DNA of 64,000 nt, taken from positions 28,421 through 92,420 of the forward strand of contig DATEZO010000231.1 of assembly GCA_035255485.1 (NCBI GenBank), written 5' to 3'. The notes under the pieces are model-generated. The model worked only from the letters and a program-made list of their open reading frames with translations, did not search any database and was not told the origin of the DNA. The DNA is from DATEZO01 sp035255485 (lineage in GTDB: Bacteria; Pseudomonadota; Gammaproteobacteria; Burkholderiales; Burkholderiaceae_D). Below, piece by piece: positions 45,402-53,684 of the stretch. Both the position numbers and the translations under genes were made by a program. Each line of letters begins with the position of its first letter. The stretch's first letter is position 1.

Positions 45402-46145
45402 CTATTTTTCCATTGGCGCGTAGCTGCCCCAGCCAGTCACCTGCACTTCGCCATAGGCAAGCATCATGGCATCGAGCATCGACCACAGGATATCGAGCTT
45501 GAACTGCAGGATGGCCAGTGCACGCTCCTGCAATTCGCGCGTGTTGAAGTGGCCGAGGGTGATGCGCAGGCCGTTGATCACGTCGCGCGGCGCTTCGGTC
45601 AGGCGACGACGGAAGTAAGCATAACCCTCAGGCTCGATCCACGGGTAGTGCTGCGGCCAGAAATCAAGTCTGGATTGGTGGATGGTCGGTGCGAACAGTT
45701 CGGTAAGTGAAGCCGCCGCCGCTTCCTGCCACGGCCGCTGGCGTGCGAAATTAACATAGGCGTCGACCGCGAAACGCACACCCGGCAGCACCAGCCGTTG
45801 CGACACGATATCCTCCCGCAACAAACCGACCGCCTCACCTAGGCGGATCCAGGCTTCGATGCCTCCGCCCTCTTCGTTGTAGCCGTCATGGTCGAGAATA
45901 CGCTGCACCCAGTGACGGCGCACCTCGCGCTCCGGGCAGTTGGCAAGAATGGCTGCATCCTTGATCGGAATGTTGATCTGGTAATAGTAGCGGTTGGCCA
46001 CCCAGCCCTGAATCTGCTGCCGGTCGAGCTGACCGCGATGCATCATTACCTGGAACGGATGGTGAATGTGGTAGCGTCCACCCATCGCGCGCAAGCGCGC
46101 TTCGAATTCCTGGTCACTCCAGATCTGTGGTTCATTCATGTTCAT
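45402..46145 (-). CDS. pqqC: Pyrroloquinoline-quinone synthase PqqC
   Basis: Cofactorless oxidase that performs the final eight-electron oxidation and ring closure to PQQ. 247 residues with family motifs YHIHHPFQVMMHRGQL, WVANRYYYQINIPIKDAAI, ILDHDGYNEEGGGIEAWIRLGEA and RFAVDAYVNFAR. Follows pqqB by about 140 bp on the minus strand. A second Met two codons in (46139) is an alternative start. Confidence 0.96.
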   Translation of the reverse strand: MNMNEPQIWSDQEFEARLRAMGGRYHIHHPFQVMMHRGQLDRQQIQGWVANRYYYQINIPIKDAAILANCPEREVRRHWVQRILDHDGYNEEGGGIEAWIRLGEAVGLLREDIVSQRLVLPGVRFAVDAYVNFARQRPWQEAAAASLTELFAPTIHQSRLDFWPQHYPWIEPEGYAYFRRRLTEAPRDVINGLRITLGHFNTRELQERALAILQFKLDILWSMLDAMMLAYGEVQVTGWGSYAPMEK

Positions 46146-46286
46146 TAGGGTCTTTCATCAGTTAGTTTAGGAGTGCTAACAGCCGTATGCATTGCAGGAT
46201 TCGCCCCCCTCTCTCCACAACACCGGCACGCGATACATACGAACTGTCCACTCCGGGTCCATTCCAAAACTAATTAATGGAAGGCC

Positions 46287-47207
46287 CTAGTCTCCAGTAT
46301 CGATCAGCATGCCGTCCCAAGCCAGCTCGATGCCGGCGTGCGTCAGTTCGGCGCGCTCCGGCGAGTCCTCATTCAGGATCGGGTTGGTATTATTAATGTG
46401 GATCAGCACCTTGCGTGGCTTGGCAAAGCGCGCCAGCAGTGCCAGCATGCCATCTGAGCCGGACTGCGGCAGATGCCCGATGGCACGCGCGGTATATGTG
46501 GACAGGCCGAGATGAATCATCTCGTCATCGCGCCAGAAAGTACCATCGAGTAGGACGCAGTCGGCCTCGGCAAGATAGGGTTCCAGATGCGCCTGCATGG
46601 CGCCGAAACCGGGCGCGTAAAAGATTTTTTTACCACTTGCCACCTCCTCGATCAGCACGCCGATGTTATCGCCCGGATGGGCATCGTGGCGATGCGGCGA
46701 ATATGGCGGCGCCTTGCTCGCCAGCGGCACAGGCATGAAGCGCAGACCTTCGGCCGCGGGAATCGTAAACGACGTTGGCGGCTCCACCTGCAACGGCTGC
46801 CAGCGCACCGTGCAGAAGTGCGACAGCACATTAAAGACAGGATTGCCGGTGGTCAAGTCTTCGTGAACCTGCGCAGTGCACCACACATCAAGCGGCTTTC
46901 CTTCGCGCAGCATGAAGAGGCCGGTGGTGTGATCGATCTGGGCGTCGATCAGCACGATCCCGGCGATTCCGGTGTCACGCAACGCACGTCCCGGCTGCAG
47001 GCAGGGGTTGGCACGGATCTGGCTAAGGATATCGGGCGAGGCGTTGAACAATACCCATTCGCTGCCGTTGGCGCTCACTGCAATCGACGACTGGGTGCGC
47101 GGGTGGGCGCGCACGCTGCCGCGCCGCACACCGTCGCAGTTGCGACAATTACAATTCCATTGCGGGAAGCCTCCGCCGGCAGCCGATCCAAGTACGAGTA
47201 GTTTCAT
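46287..47207 (-). CDS. pqqB: PQQ biosynthesis protein PqqB (canonical copy)
   Basis: A metallo-beta-lactamase-fold oxygenase acting on the processed PqqA-derived tyrosine before PqqC. 306 residues starting MKLLVLGSAAGGGFPQWNCN with the zinc-type NCNCRNCDG cysteines, the DAQIDHTTGLFMLREG metal motif, and HINNTNPILNEDS near the end. First gene of the minus-strand pqqB-C-A-D group, divergent from the sensor kinase gene. A second, divergent copy is at 62124. Confidence 0.95.
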   Translation of the reverse strand: MKLLVLGSAAGGGFPQWNCNCRNCDGVRRGSVRAHPRTQSSIAVSANGSEWVLFNASPDILSQIRANPCLQPGRALRDTGIAGIVLIDAQIDHTTGLFMLREGKPLDVWCTAQVHEDLTTGNPVFNVLSHFCTVRWQPLQVEPPTSFTIPAAEGLRFMPVPLASKAPPYSPHRHDAHPGDNIGVLIEEVASGKKIFYAPGFGAMQAHLEPYLAEADCVLLDGTFWRDDEMIHLGLSTYTARAIGHLPQSGSDGMLALLARFAKPRKVLIHINNTNPILNEDSPERAELTHAGIELAWDGMLIDTGD

Positions 47208-47550
47208 TGATCCAGTATGGCGCGGCGCATCCGGCGCCGCATACTTGGGGTCATGAGATCAGCATCATGGTTTTCTGGAGTCGCCGTCCCGCCCGCATCA
47301 CTTTGGCACAACACCGTTGCGCATTTGCCACATTCTGAAACAACTTGCTATTTTCCTAAGCAGCGCATAGACCGCAGCTCGATACGATTACACATCGACA
47401 CGCGCTTTCTGCGCCATTCAGCTACAAAACCTTATTTTTCGAGGCGACTCGGCGGCCATTCATTGCATGGTTCGAAATTTGCGTTTAATCGTCAGGCGAG
47501 GCGGTACTTAGCCGTTCCGCCATGTAAATTGTGATGGAATATAGTCGGGC
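47208..47550. other. Divergent promoter region between pqqB and the sensor kinase
   Basis: 343 bp without a gene. It must hold both divergent promoters. A sigma-54-like TGGCAC...TTGC pair near 47302-47318 has the wrong spacing and was rejected; no clear operator palindrome was found. Confidence 0.4.
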
Positions 47551-48975
47551 ATGGGACCAGCAGAGCTTATGAGTACGACAATGACTACAAAACCGAGTCT
47601 GGATGAATTAAGCCTGCATACGCGCATCAGCCTGGTGCTGACGGCACTCGCCGCAGCGCTGGTGCTGGCACTGGGCGGCCTGTGGCTGAAACAGACGCAC
47701 GAATCGATTCACGAGGAAGTGGCAGCCGCCACGCGCGTCGCCGAGCAGTGGCTGATCGTCACCGCCCGCGAACTGCGAGTGCGGCCGCCGAGCTGGAACA
47801 GCGAACGCCTGCTGGCGCATATCCAGGCCGTCGGCCGGATACGCGCCAATGCACTGGAAGTGATCGATGCCGCTGGCCAGCAGCGTTATCTGTCGCCGAA
47901 ATCGACCTACAAGGCAGGCCGTTCGGCCCCCGCCTGGTTCGCCACCATGGTGCAGCCCGAGTTCGCCGCACGTCGTATCGATGCCGGCGAACTGACCCTG
48001 ATCCTGCACCCTGACGCTTCACGCGCTGCGCTGGATGCCTGGGACGAGCTGTGCGCCATGGCAGGCTGGGCCGGCATTCTGCTGGCAGCACTGTTCTTCA
48101 CCGCCCGTTATGCCCTCGATCGCGCCCTACGTCCGCTTGAGCAGGTAATGGCAGCGCTGGATCGCACTGGACAAGGGTGTTTCGATACACGCCTGCCGGT
48201 TTTCCCGGAACCGGAGCTTGGCCGCCTAGCCAAGGCATTCAACGGCATGGCCGATCGCCTTGCGGAAGCTGTCAGTGACAACGTGCGGCTGGAAAGCGAG
48301 CGCGAACTGACCGAACGCTTGCAGGCAAGACTCGAAGCCGAGCGGCGTGGTATCGCCCGCGAACTGCACGACGAACTGGCGCAGGGAATCACCGCAGTGC
48401 GCGCCCTGGCCGGTGCCATCGCCCAGCGCACCGGGGAACAGCCCGCGCTGCACGGTCCCGCCCTGAGCATTGTCGCCGTTACCGGCGAGATGCAGGACGG
48501 CGTACGTACCATCCTGCACAGCCTGCGTCCGGGCCACGACAATCCAAGACTCGGCGCAGAAGAAACGCTGCGGCGCTACCTCCAGGTCTGGCAACAGCAC
48601 TATCCCGACATCGCCCTCGTCACGACGCTGGCTGCCGGCCCCACGCCGCTCAGCGATGAACTGGTACAGGCCGTGGTGCGCATCGTCCAGGAAGGCTTGA
48701 CCAACGTAGCTCGCCACGCCGCCGCCACGCGCGTGGAAGTGGTGCTACGGCGGCTGCAAGTGGGCAACCAGTGCTGGCTGGAGCTAATCCTTGTCGATAA
48801 TGGGCGCGGCCTCGGCATCCCTTCGCCGGCGGCCGGCAGCGGGCTTGGCCTGGCTGGTATGCGCGAGCGTGTCATGGCGCTTGCCGGCAAACTCGAATTC
48901 GATACTACTGTCGGCCGTGGCACCCGCCTATGCATACAGTTGCCGGTAGCCAACGTCACTTCAATGGAGGAATAA
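47551..48975 (+). CDS. NarX-type sensor histidine kinase
   Basis: 474 residues: membrane helix at about 26-46, periplasmic sensor of about 120 residues, second helix at about 170-187, HAMP linker, then HisKA_3 with the phosphorylated His273 in RRGIARELHDELAQGIT. The ATPase domain has NVARHAAAT, DNGRGLG and GSGLGLAGMRER. It autophosphorylates and passes phosphate to the adjacent LuxR-type regulator. Position next to pqqB suggests control of PQQ or alcohol-oxidation genes, as the ExaD/ExaE and EraS/EraR pairs do in Pseudomonas. An in-frame ATG at 47569 is another possible start. Confidence 0.88.
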   Translation: MGPAELMSTTMTTKPSLDELSLHTRISLVLTALAAALVLALGGLWLKQTHESIHEEVAAATRVAEQWLIVTARELRVRPPSWNSERLLAHIQAVGRIRANALEVIDAAGQQRYLSPKSTYKAGRSAPAWFATMVQPEFAARRIDAGELTLILHPDASRAALDAWDELCAMAGWAGILLAALFFTARYALDRALRPLEQVMAALDRTGQGCFDTRLPVFPEPELGRLAKAFNGMADRLAEAVSDNVRLESERELTERLQARLEAERRGIARELHDELAQGITAVRALAGAIAQRTGEQPALHGPALSIVAVTGEMQDGVRTILHSLRPGHDNPRLGAEETLRRYLQVWQQHYPDIALVTTLAAGPTPLSDELVQAVVRIVQEGLTNVARHAAATRVEVVLRRLQVGNQCWLELILVDNGRGLGIPSPAAGSGLGLAGMRERVMALAGKLEFDTTVGRGTRLCIQLPVANVTSMEE

Positions 48976-48977
48976 TC

Positions 48978-49625
48978 ATGAGCATATCTCTTGCTGGTTT
49001 GAAAGTCCTGTTGGCCGATGACCACGCCATCGTCCGCATGGGCTTTCGCCTGCTGCTGGAAGGCGACGGCGCCAGTGTGCCGGGCGAAGCCAATAGCGGC
49101 GAGGAGGCGTTGCGTCTTTACGCCGAAATCTCGCCCGACGTGCTGGTGATGGATGTCTCGATGCCGGGGATGGGCGGTCTGGCGGCGCTGGAACGCCTGT
49201 GTGTGCGCTACCCCGGAGCCCGGGTGCTGATGCTATCGGCGCATCAGGACGCGGTCATCCCGGTGCGTGCGCTCAAGGCCGGCGCCATTGGTTATCTTTG
49301 CAAACGCTGCCTGCCAGAAGAGTTCCTGCGGGCCGTGCACCAGGTCAGCCGCGGTCAGCGCTATCTCGATCCAGAGCTGGCACAGCAGGTGGCGCTGGCC
49401 CAGATCTCAGGCACCGCCCATCCGGCGGAAGCCCTTACCGACAAGGAGTTCACTGTCTTTCTGCAACTGGCACAAGGACGCTCTGTCAACCAAGTGGCAC
49501 AGGATTTCCATTTGAGCGCCAGCACCGTCGGCACCCACCTCTACCATATCAAGCAAAAGCTTAACGCCAGCAATGCCGCGGAACTGGCGGTCATCGCTAT
49601 GCGAGCGGGGCTGATGGATGCATGA
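48978..49625 (+). CDS. NarL/LuxR-family response regulator
   Basis: 215 residues from ATG 48978, which has a GGAGGA site 6 nt upstream and overlaps nothing of the kinase gene (2 bp gap). The receiver domain has the acidic pair ADDH, phospho-acceptor Asp59 in VLVMDVSMPGMGG and the Lys of ALKAGAIGYLCK. The C-terminal LuxR helix-turn-helix (about 150-205) is ALTDKEFTVFLQLAQG-RSVNQVAQDFHLSASTVGTHLYHIKQKL. Cognate partner of the kinase upstream. Confidence 0.93.
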   Translation: MSISLAGLKVLLADDHAIVRMGFRLLLEGDGASVPGEANSGEEALRLYAEISPDVLVMDVSMPGMGGLAALERLCVRYPGARVLMLSAHQDAVIPVRALKAGAIGYLCKRCLPEEFLRAVHQVSRGQRYLDPELAQQVALAQISGTAHPAEALTDKEFTVFLQLAQGRSVNQVAQDFHLSASTVGTHLYHIKQKLNASNAAELAVIAMRAGLMDA

Positions 49626-49641
49626 AGTGTTTTGCCAAAGG

Positions 49642-50121
49642 TCAGCGTTCGATGGTCCGTGTTCTCTTGATTTTATTTTGTAGCTGGATAACGCCGTAAA
49701 TAAGCGCTTCCGCTGTCGGCGGACAACCGGGGATATAAACGTCTACCGGGATAATGCGATCGCAACCGCGCACGACCGAATACGAATAATGATAATAGCC
49801 GCCGCCATTGGCGCATGAGCCCATGGAGATGACATAGCGTGGCTCCGCCATCTGGTCATACACCTTGCGCAATGCCGGGGCCATCTTGTTGGTCAGCGTA
49901 CCGGCCACGATCATCAGGTCGGCTTGTCTCGGACTGGCGCGCGGCATCACGCCGAGGCGATCCATGTCGTAGCGTGAAGCAGCGGCTTGCATCATTTCAA
50001 CCGCGCAGCAGGCCAGGCCGAAGGACAGATACCACACGCTGTTTGATTTCGCCAGGCGGGAAAGATCGTCCAGCCGGGTCAGGATGACGTTATCCATGCT
50101 CGCCACCATGTTTTTTTCCAT
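49642..50121 (-). CDS. Solitary NuoB-like iron-sulfur protein
   Basis: 159 residues from ATG 50121 with GGAGGTGTG directly upstream. It is a full NuoB homologue: Cys38-Cys39 in FGLACCAVEMM, Cys103 in SMGSCANGG and Cys133 in PGCPPTAEAL are the ligands of cluster N2 of respiratory complex I. There is no other nuo gene nearby, so it is a stand-alone paralogue embedded in the PQQ locus. It could replace NuoB in complex I or serve another electron-transfer role. Followed convergently by the response regulator. Confidence 0.85.
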   Translation of the reverse strand: MEKNMVASMDNVILTRLDDLSRLAKSNSVWYLSFGLACCAVEMMQAAASRYDMDRLGVMPRASPRQADLMIVAGTLTNKMAPALRKVYDQMAEPRYVISMGSCANGGGYYHYSYSVVRGCDRIIPVDVYIPGCPPTAEALIYGVIQLQNKIKRTRTIER

Positions 50122-50188
50122 CACACCTCCAATTGACAGGGACAAGAGAGTGTAGAGGCGGCGATGAGTCAATACTTGTATGGACCCG

Positions 50189-51043
50189 TCAATCGACCGG
50201 GATAAACAACTTTTGGAAATCGGCCGGCGTAACGCGATACGCCCAGTACGCCGGATCGTCGCTGGCGATTTTTTGCAGCAACTGGATGGGCGGCAGGCCG
50301 CTCATTTCGACAAATTCCCGGTGCATGTGGGCTTGATCGTAATAACCGGATTCATGGGCGATATGGGTCAAATCGCCCCATGCCACCGGCTGCTTCAATA
50401 AATGCTGCAAGGTCAGGGCGAAGCGGGACATGTGCCGTACCTCGCGCAACGTGACGCCGAATACCTGCCGCACGCGCCGTTCCAGTTGGCGCTCGCCGAC
50501 GCCGAAGTACAGGGCGATATCGATGAGCGGCATAAACATTTTTTGATGCGCGGCGAGGAAGGCCGCGCCGATGCTTTTCTTGTGCGAGAGATTGAGCGTC
50601 GCCAGCAAAAACTCCTGGAACAAGCGGACGTATTCGGCAATCGGCCGTTCTTCATCCATGTCGCTTAACAACTGGTCGACCCGGCTTGAGTCCGCGATGT
50701 CGCGCATCTGCAAAAAACGCGAATTGATGTCCGCCGACGATATTCCCAGTCCTTCCTGCAGGAGCCCGGGACGGAACATCACTGAAATGGACATGGTATC
50801 GGGATTGGAAATTGAACGGCGCGGCGCCATGTAGGGGCCGCTCAAGAGGAACCGGGGACGGCGAACCAGCGTGCCATCCGCTTGCACTACACTGACGCCG
50901 CCGCGCACGAACAACACCAGTTTCGGGCTCAATGCCGCGGGCAAGTGGCTTTCGCAGGCATCCAGATTCAGCACCATGATGTGCATTAGCAAGGGTGACA
51001 GGGCGGATGCTGTTGAAAAACCTGAAGTGGCATGATGATTCAA
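50189..51043 (-). CDS. AraC-family transcriptional regulator
   Basis: 284 residues. The N-terminal domain is of the type seen in AraC regulators with SPKLVLFVRGGVSV and LSGPYMAPRR. The C-terminal double helix-turn-helix (about 185-275) has IDIALYFGVGERQLERRVRQVFGVTLREVRHMSRF and LTHIAHESGYYDQAHMHREFVEMSGLPP. It may regulate its own gene and pqqA through the shared motif at 51145-51160 and 45379-45395 (inference). It precedes the NuoB-like gene by 67 bp on the same strand. Confidence 0.87.
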   Translation of the reverse strand: MNHHATSGFSTASALSPLLMHIMVLNLDACESHLPAALSPKLVLFVRGGVSVVQADGTLVRRPRFLLSGPYMAPRRSISNPDTMSISVMFRPGLLQEGLGISSADINSRFLQMRDIADSSRVDQLLSDMDEERPIAEYVRLFQEFLLATLNLSHKKSIGAAFLAAHQKMFMPLIDIALYFGVGERQLERRVRQVFGVTLREVRHMSRFALTLQHLLKQPVAWGDLTHIAHESGYYDQAHMHREFVEMSGLPPIQLLQKIASDDPAYWAYRVTPADFQKLFIPVD

Positions 51044-51144
51044 AGAGGTTGTTATTGATAAACGGAAAACTGTAATTCATTCTTACGCAGGCTGACCGGC
51101 GTGTGAAGTGGTGCCGTGTTATGCGTTTTTCCATCAATGCGAAA

Positions 51145-51160
51145 TCATGAAAATCATGAG
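51145..51160. promoter_or_regulatory. TCATGAAAATCATGAG copy upstream of the AraC gene
   Basis: Identical over 16 bases to the dyad before pqqA. It lies about 102 bp upstream of the AraC ATG and 183 bp before the peptidase gene, in the divergent promoter region. TCATGA is itself palindromic, so the site can be read as a direct or an inverted repeat. Confidence 0.55.
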
Positions 51161-51213
51161 GACCCCCCAGCGGTAGCCGGTCGCCGAGACCTGGCGTCTT
51201 CGGCGACAATCCG

Positions 51214-51233
51214 TCATCATGAATTTATGATGA
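51214..51233. promoter_or_regulatory. Second dyad in the AraC/peptidase divergent region
   Basis: TCATCAT and ATGATGA are 7-bp inverted arms 6 bp apart, 54 bp downstream of the TCATGA motif. A possible operator for the same or another regulator. Confidence 0.4.
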
Positions 51234-51342
51234 GCTAGTTGATCAACCAGATAAATTTGCAGGTTGCGTTCCGCGCGCCGATACGGCAGAAACCACCGGT
51301 GCGCGGAGCGCACCCTACCGTTCCACTTGTTCTGATCCCGCC

Positions 51343-52269
51343 ATGCCCGAACCGCTATTCCCCGAAGCCCCCCCCTTCCGCACGCACCACCTTCCGGTAG
51401 GCGACGGACATTCCCTCTATGTGGAGGAATGCGGACGGCGCGATGGTGTGCCGCTGGTTTTTCTGCATGGTGGCCCCGGCAGCGGCTGCTCGGCCAAGCA
51501 CCGTCGCTTCTTCGACCCTTCCCGCTTTCGCGCCGTGCTGTTCGATCAGCGCGGCTGCAGCCGTAGCGAGCCGCTGGCCGGATTGCAAAGCAATACCACC
51601 GCGCATCTGGTAGCGGACATTGAACGCATCCGCGCGGCGCTCGGCATCGAGCGCTGGATCGTGTTCGGTGGTTCCTGGGGCAGCCTGCTCGCCCTCGCCT
51701 ACGCCAGCCGTTATCCGGAACGAGTCATGGGACTAATATTGCGCGGCGTTTTTCTCGGCTCGGACGATGAACTGCGATGCTACGCACAGGGTTTAGACGG
51801 CGTCGCACCGCTAGCCTGGCAAGACTTTGCGGCAGGCATGCCGGAGGCCGAGCGCGGCGATCTGCTGCGCGCTTATACATCGCGCCTGCTTGATTCCGAC
51901 CCTGCCGCCGCCCGCCGCTGGCTCGACTATGAGCGGGCGCTGATGGGCGAACCGCCTCTCGCGGATGCTCCCGACGCGCGGCAACTCGCCAAGACCGTGA
52001 TCCAGGCGCACTATCTGGCCAATCGCTGCTTCTCAGACCTAGACGTGTTGCTCGCGGGCTGCGCCGGCCTGCACCACCTCCCGGCCGTTATCGTGCAAGG
52101 TAGCCGCGACGCCGTCTGCCCGCCTCGCGCCGCCGAACGCCTGCATCGCGCGCTGCCGCAAGCAAAATGGATGGCGGTTGAGACTGGCGGGCACAACGCC
52201 CTTGCTGCGGACATGGCGGCGGCTTGCATCGCGGCGCTGGATTATGTTGCCCGGCGCGCCAGCGGTTGA
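51343..52269 (+). CDS. pip: Prolyl aminopeptidase-like alpha/beta hydrolase
   Basis: 308 residues of the S33 prolyl-iminopeptidase family, which releases N-terminal proline from peptides. HGGPGSG forms the oxyanion hole, Ser111 in FGGSWGS is the nucleophile, GSRDAVCPP supplies the Asp and GGHNA the His. Cytoplasmic, with no signal peptide. It stands directly before pqqE on the same strand (165 bp). A peptidase is needed to trim crosslinked PqqA, and no PqqF-type protease is in the window, so a role there is possible but unproven. Confidence 0.85.
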   Translation: MPEPLFPEAPPFRTHHLPVGDGHSLYVEECGRRDGVPLVFLHGGPGSGCSAKHRRFFDPSRFRAVLFDQRGCSRSEPLAGLQSNTTAHLVADIERIRAALGIERWIVFGGSWGSLLALAYASRYPERVMGLILRGVFLGSDDELRCYAQGLDGVAPLAWQDFAAGMPEAERGDLLRAYTSRLLDSDPAAARRWLDYERALMGEPPLADAPDARQLAKTVIQAHYLANRCFSDLDVLLAGCAGLHHLPAVIVQGSRDAVCPPRAAERLHRALPQAKWMAVETGGHNALAADMAAACIAALDYVARRASG

Positions 52270-52434
52270 GAGTGAGCGATGCGGCAGCCCTCCAGAAAAT
52301 CGCGAGCCGGCACTACGTAAAATCCCGACCGTCTTCTCCACCCGATCTCGTCGCGCCGCTTTCTGCACCGGTCCACAATACGGTAAAGAAGTCGGGCGTT
52401 CCGCACCGGCGCTGTGGAGACAAAGGAAACAGAC

Positions 52435-53580
52435 ATGCCGAAAGAATCAAAAGGGGTCAGCCTGGACGGCCAGGGCAAGCCGCTGTGGCTGACGCTGGAA
52501 CTCACCTATCGCTGCCCATTGAAATGCCCATGGTGCAACAACCCATTGAATTTCAAGGATTATGCCAATCGCGAGCTGTCCACCGACGAATGGAAGCGAG
52601 TGCTGCGCGAAGGGCGCGAACTGGGCGCGCTGCAACTAGGTTTCACCGGCGGCGAACCGCTGCAGCGTGACGACCTGGAGGAGTTGGTGGCCTACGCCGA
52701 TGGGCTCGGTTTTTACACCAACCTCATCACCTCCGGTATCGGACTCACCGAGGAACGCATGCTCGCCTTGAAAAATGCCGGTCTGAAACAGGTGCAGCTG
52801 TCATTACAGGCGACTAGCGCGGAACTGAATGACGAACTGGTTGGCGCCAAGGCGCACGCGCTCAAGCTGGAAGCGGCGCGTCTGATCAAGGCGCATGGCT
52901 TTCCGATGGTGATGAATATGCCGGTATGCAAGCAGAACATCCACCAGGTCGACGCCATGTGCGAATACGCGGCCAGCATCGGCGTCGAGTACATCGAATT
53001 CGCCAACATCCAGTATTATAACTGGGCGCTGGTCAACCGCGATGAACTGATGCCCAGCCTGGAACAGGTGCGCGAAGCGGAAGCGACTATCCAGCGCTGG
53101 CGCAAAAAGCTGGGCGACAGCATGACGATCTATTTCGTCATTCCGGATTACTACGAGGGTCGTCCCAAAGCCTGCATGAACGGCTGGGGCGCGATCCACT
53201 TGACGATCGCTCCCGACGGCGTGGCGATGCCCTGCCAGGAAGCCCGTGTGATCCCGGGCCTGGAGTTCGAATCGGTGCGCGACAAGCCACTGTCGTGGCT
53301 GTGGCATGAATCGCCGCTGTTCCGCAAATACCGCGGCCTCGACTGGCTGCCTGAGCCATGTAGTTCGTGCTCGGAAAAGGAAAAGGATTTCGGCGGCTGC
53401 CGCTGCCAGGCTTTCCTGCTCACCGGCGATCCTGCCAACACCGATCCGGCCTGCAACCACTCGCCGCATCATCATCTGGTGCAGGAGGCGGTGAGTAGCG
53501 TGATACGGCCGCTGCGCTTTCGTAAACCGCTGGTCAAGCGCACCAGCAGCGCCGTTTCCACCGCCTACATGGAGGAATGA
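52435..53580 (+). CDS. pqqE: Radical-SAM PqqA peptide cyclase PqqE
   Basis: Forms the carbon-carbon bond between Glu and Tyr of PqqA. From ATG 52435 (AAGGA 8 nt upstream) the product has 381 residues. The radical-SAM cluster cysteines are 27, 31 and 34 in YRCPLKCPWCNNP; FTGGEPLQRDD follows; the C-terminal SPASM auxiliary-cluster cysteines include CMNGWG, CQEARVIPG and PEPCSSCSEKEKDFGGCRCQ. It is separated from pqqABCD and reads in the opposite direction. It heads a run of five genes ending at 56066. Confidence 0.96.
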   Translation: MPKESKGVSLDGQGKPLWLTLELTYRCPLKCPWCNNPLNFKDYANRELSTDEWKRVLREGRELGALQLGFTGGEPLQRDDLEELVAYADGLGFYTNLITSGIGLTEERMLALKNAGLKQVQLSLQATSAELNDELVGAKAHALKLEAARLIKAHGFPMVMNMPVCKQNIHQVDAMCEYAASIGVEYIEFANIQYYNWALVNRDELMPSLEQVREAEATIQRWRKKLGDSMTIYFVIPDYYEGRPKACMNGWGAIHLTIAPDGVAMPCQEARVIPGLEFESVRDKPLSWLWHESPLFRKYRGLDWLPEPCSSCSEKEKDFGGCRCQAFLLTGDPANTDPACNHSPHHHLVQEAVSSVIRPLRFRKPLVKRTSSAVSTAYMEE

Positions 53581-53676
53581 ATGCGCCATCCCTACGATAC
53601 CGCCATCGGCACCGTGCTGCTTGGCCTGCTGCTGACTGGGGTGCTGGTCGCCCTAGTGCGGCTGTTAGCGGCTTGA
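53581..53676 (+). CDS. 31-residue single-pass membrane peptide
   Basis: Starts at the base after the pqqE stop (TGAATG). The product is MRHPYDTAIGTVLLGLLLTG followed by VLVALVRLLAA, one hydrophobic helix with a short polar N terminus. Spacing to both neighbours (0 and 8 bp) suggests a real translated gene. No family recognised; it may anchor or assist the PuuD-like protein that follows. Confidence 0.6.
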   Translation: MRHPYDTAIGTVLLGLLLTGVLVALVRLLAA

Positions 53677-53684
53677 GGCGCGCC

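Noticed and set aside
47302..47318. Sigma-54-like TGGCAC...TTGC upstream of the sensor kinase
   Set aside because: The GG and GC are 12 bp apart instead of 10, which sigma-54 does not tolerate.
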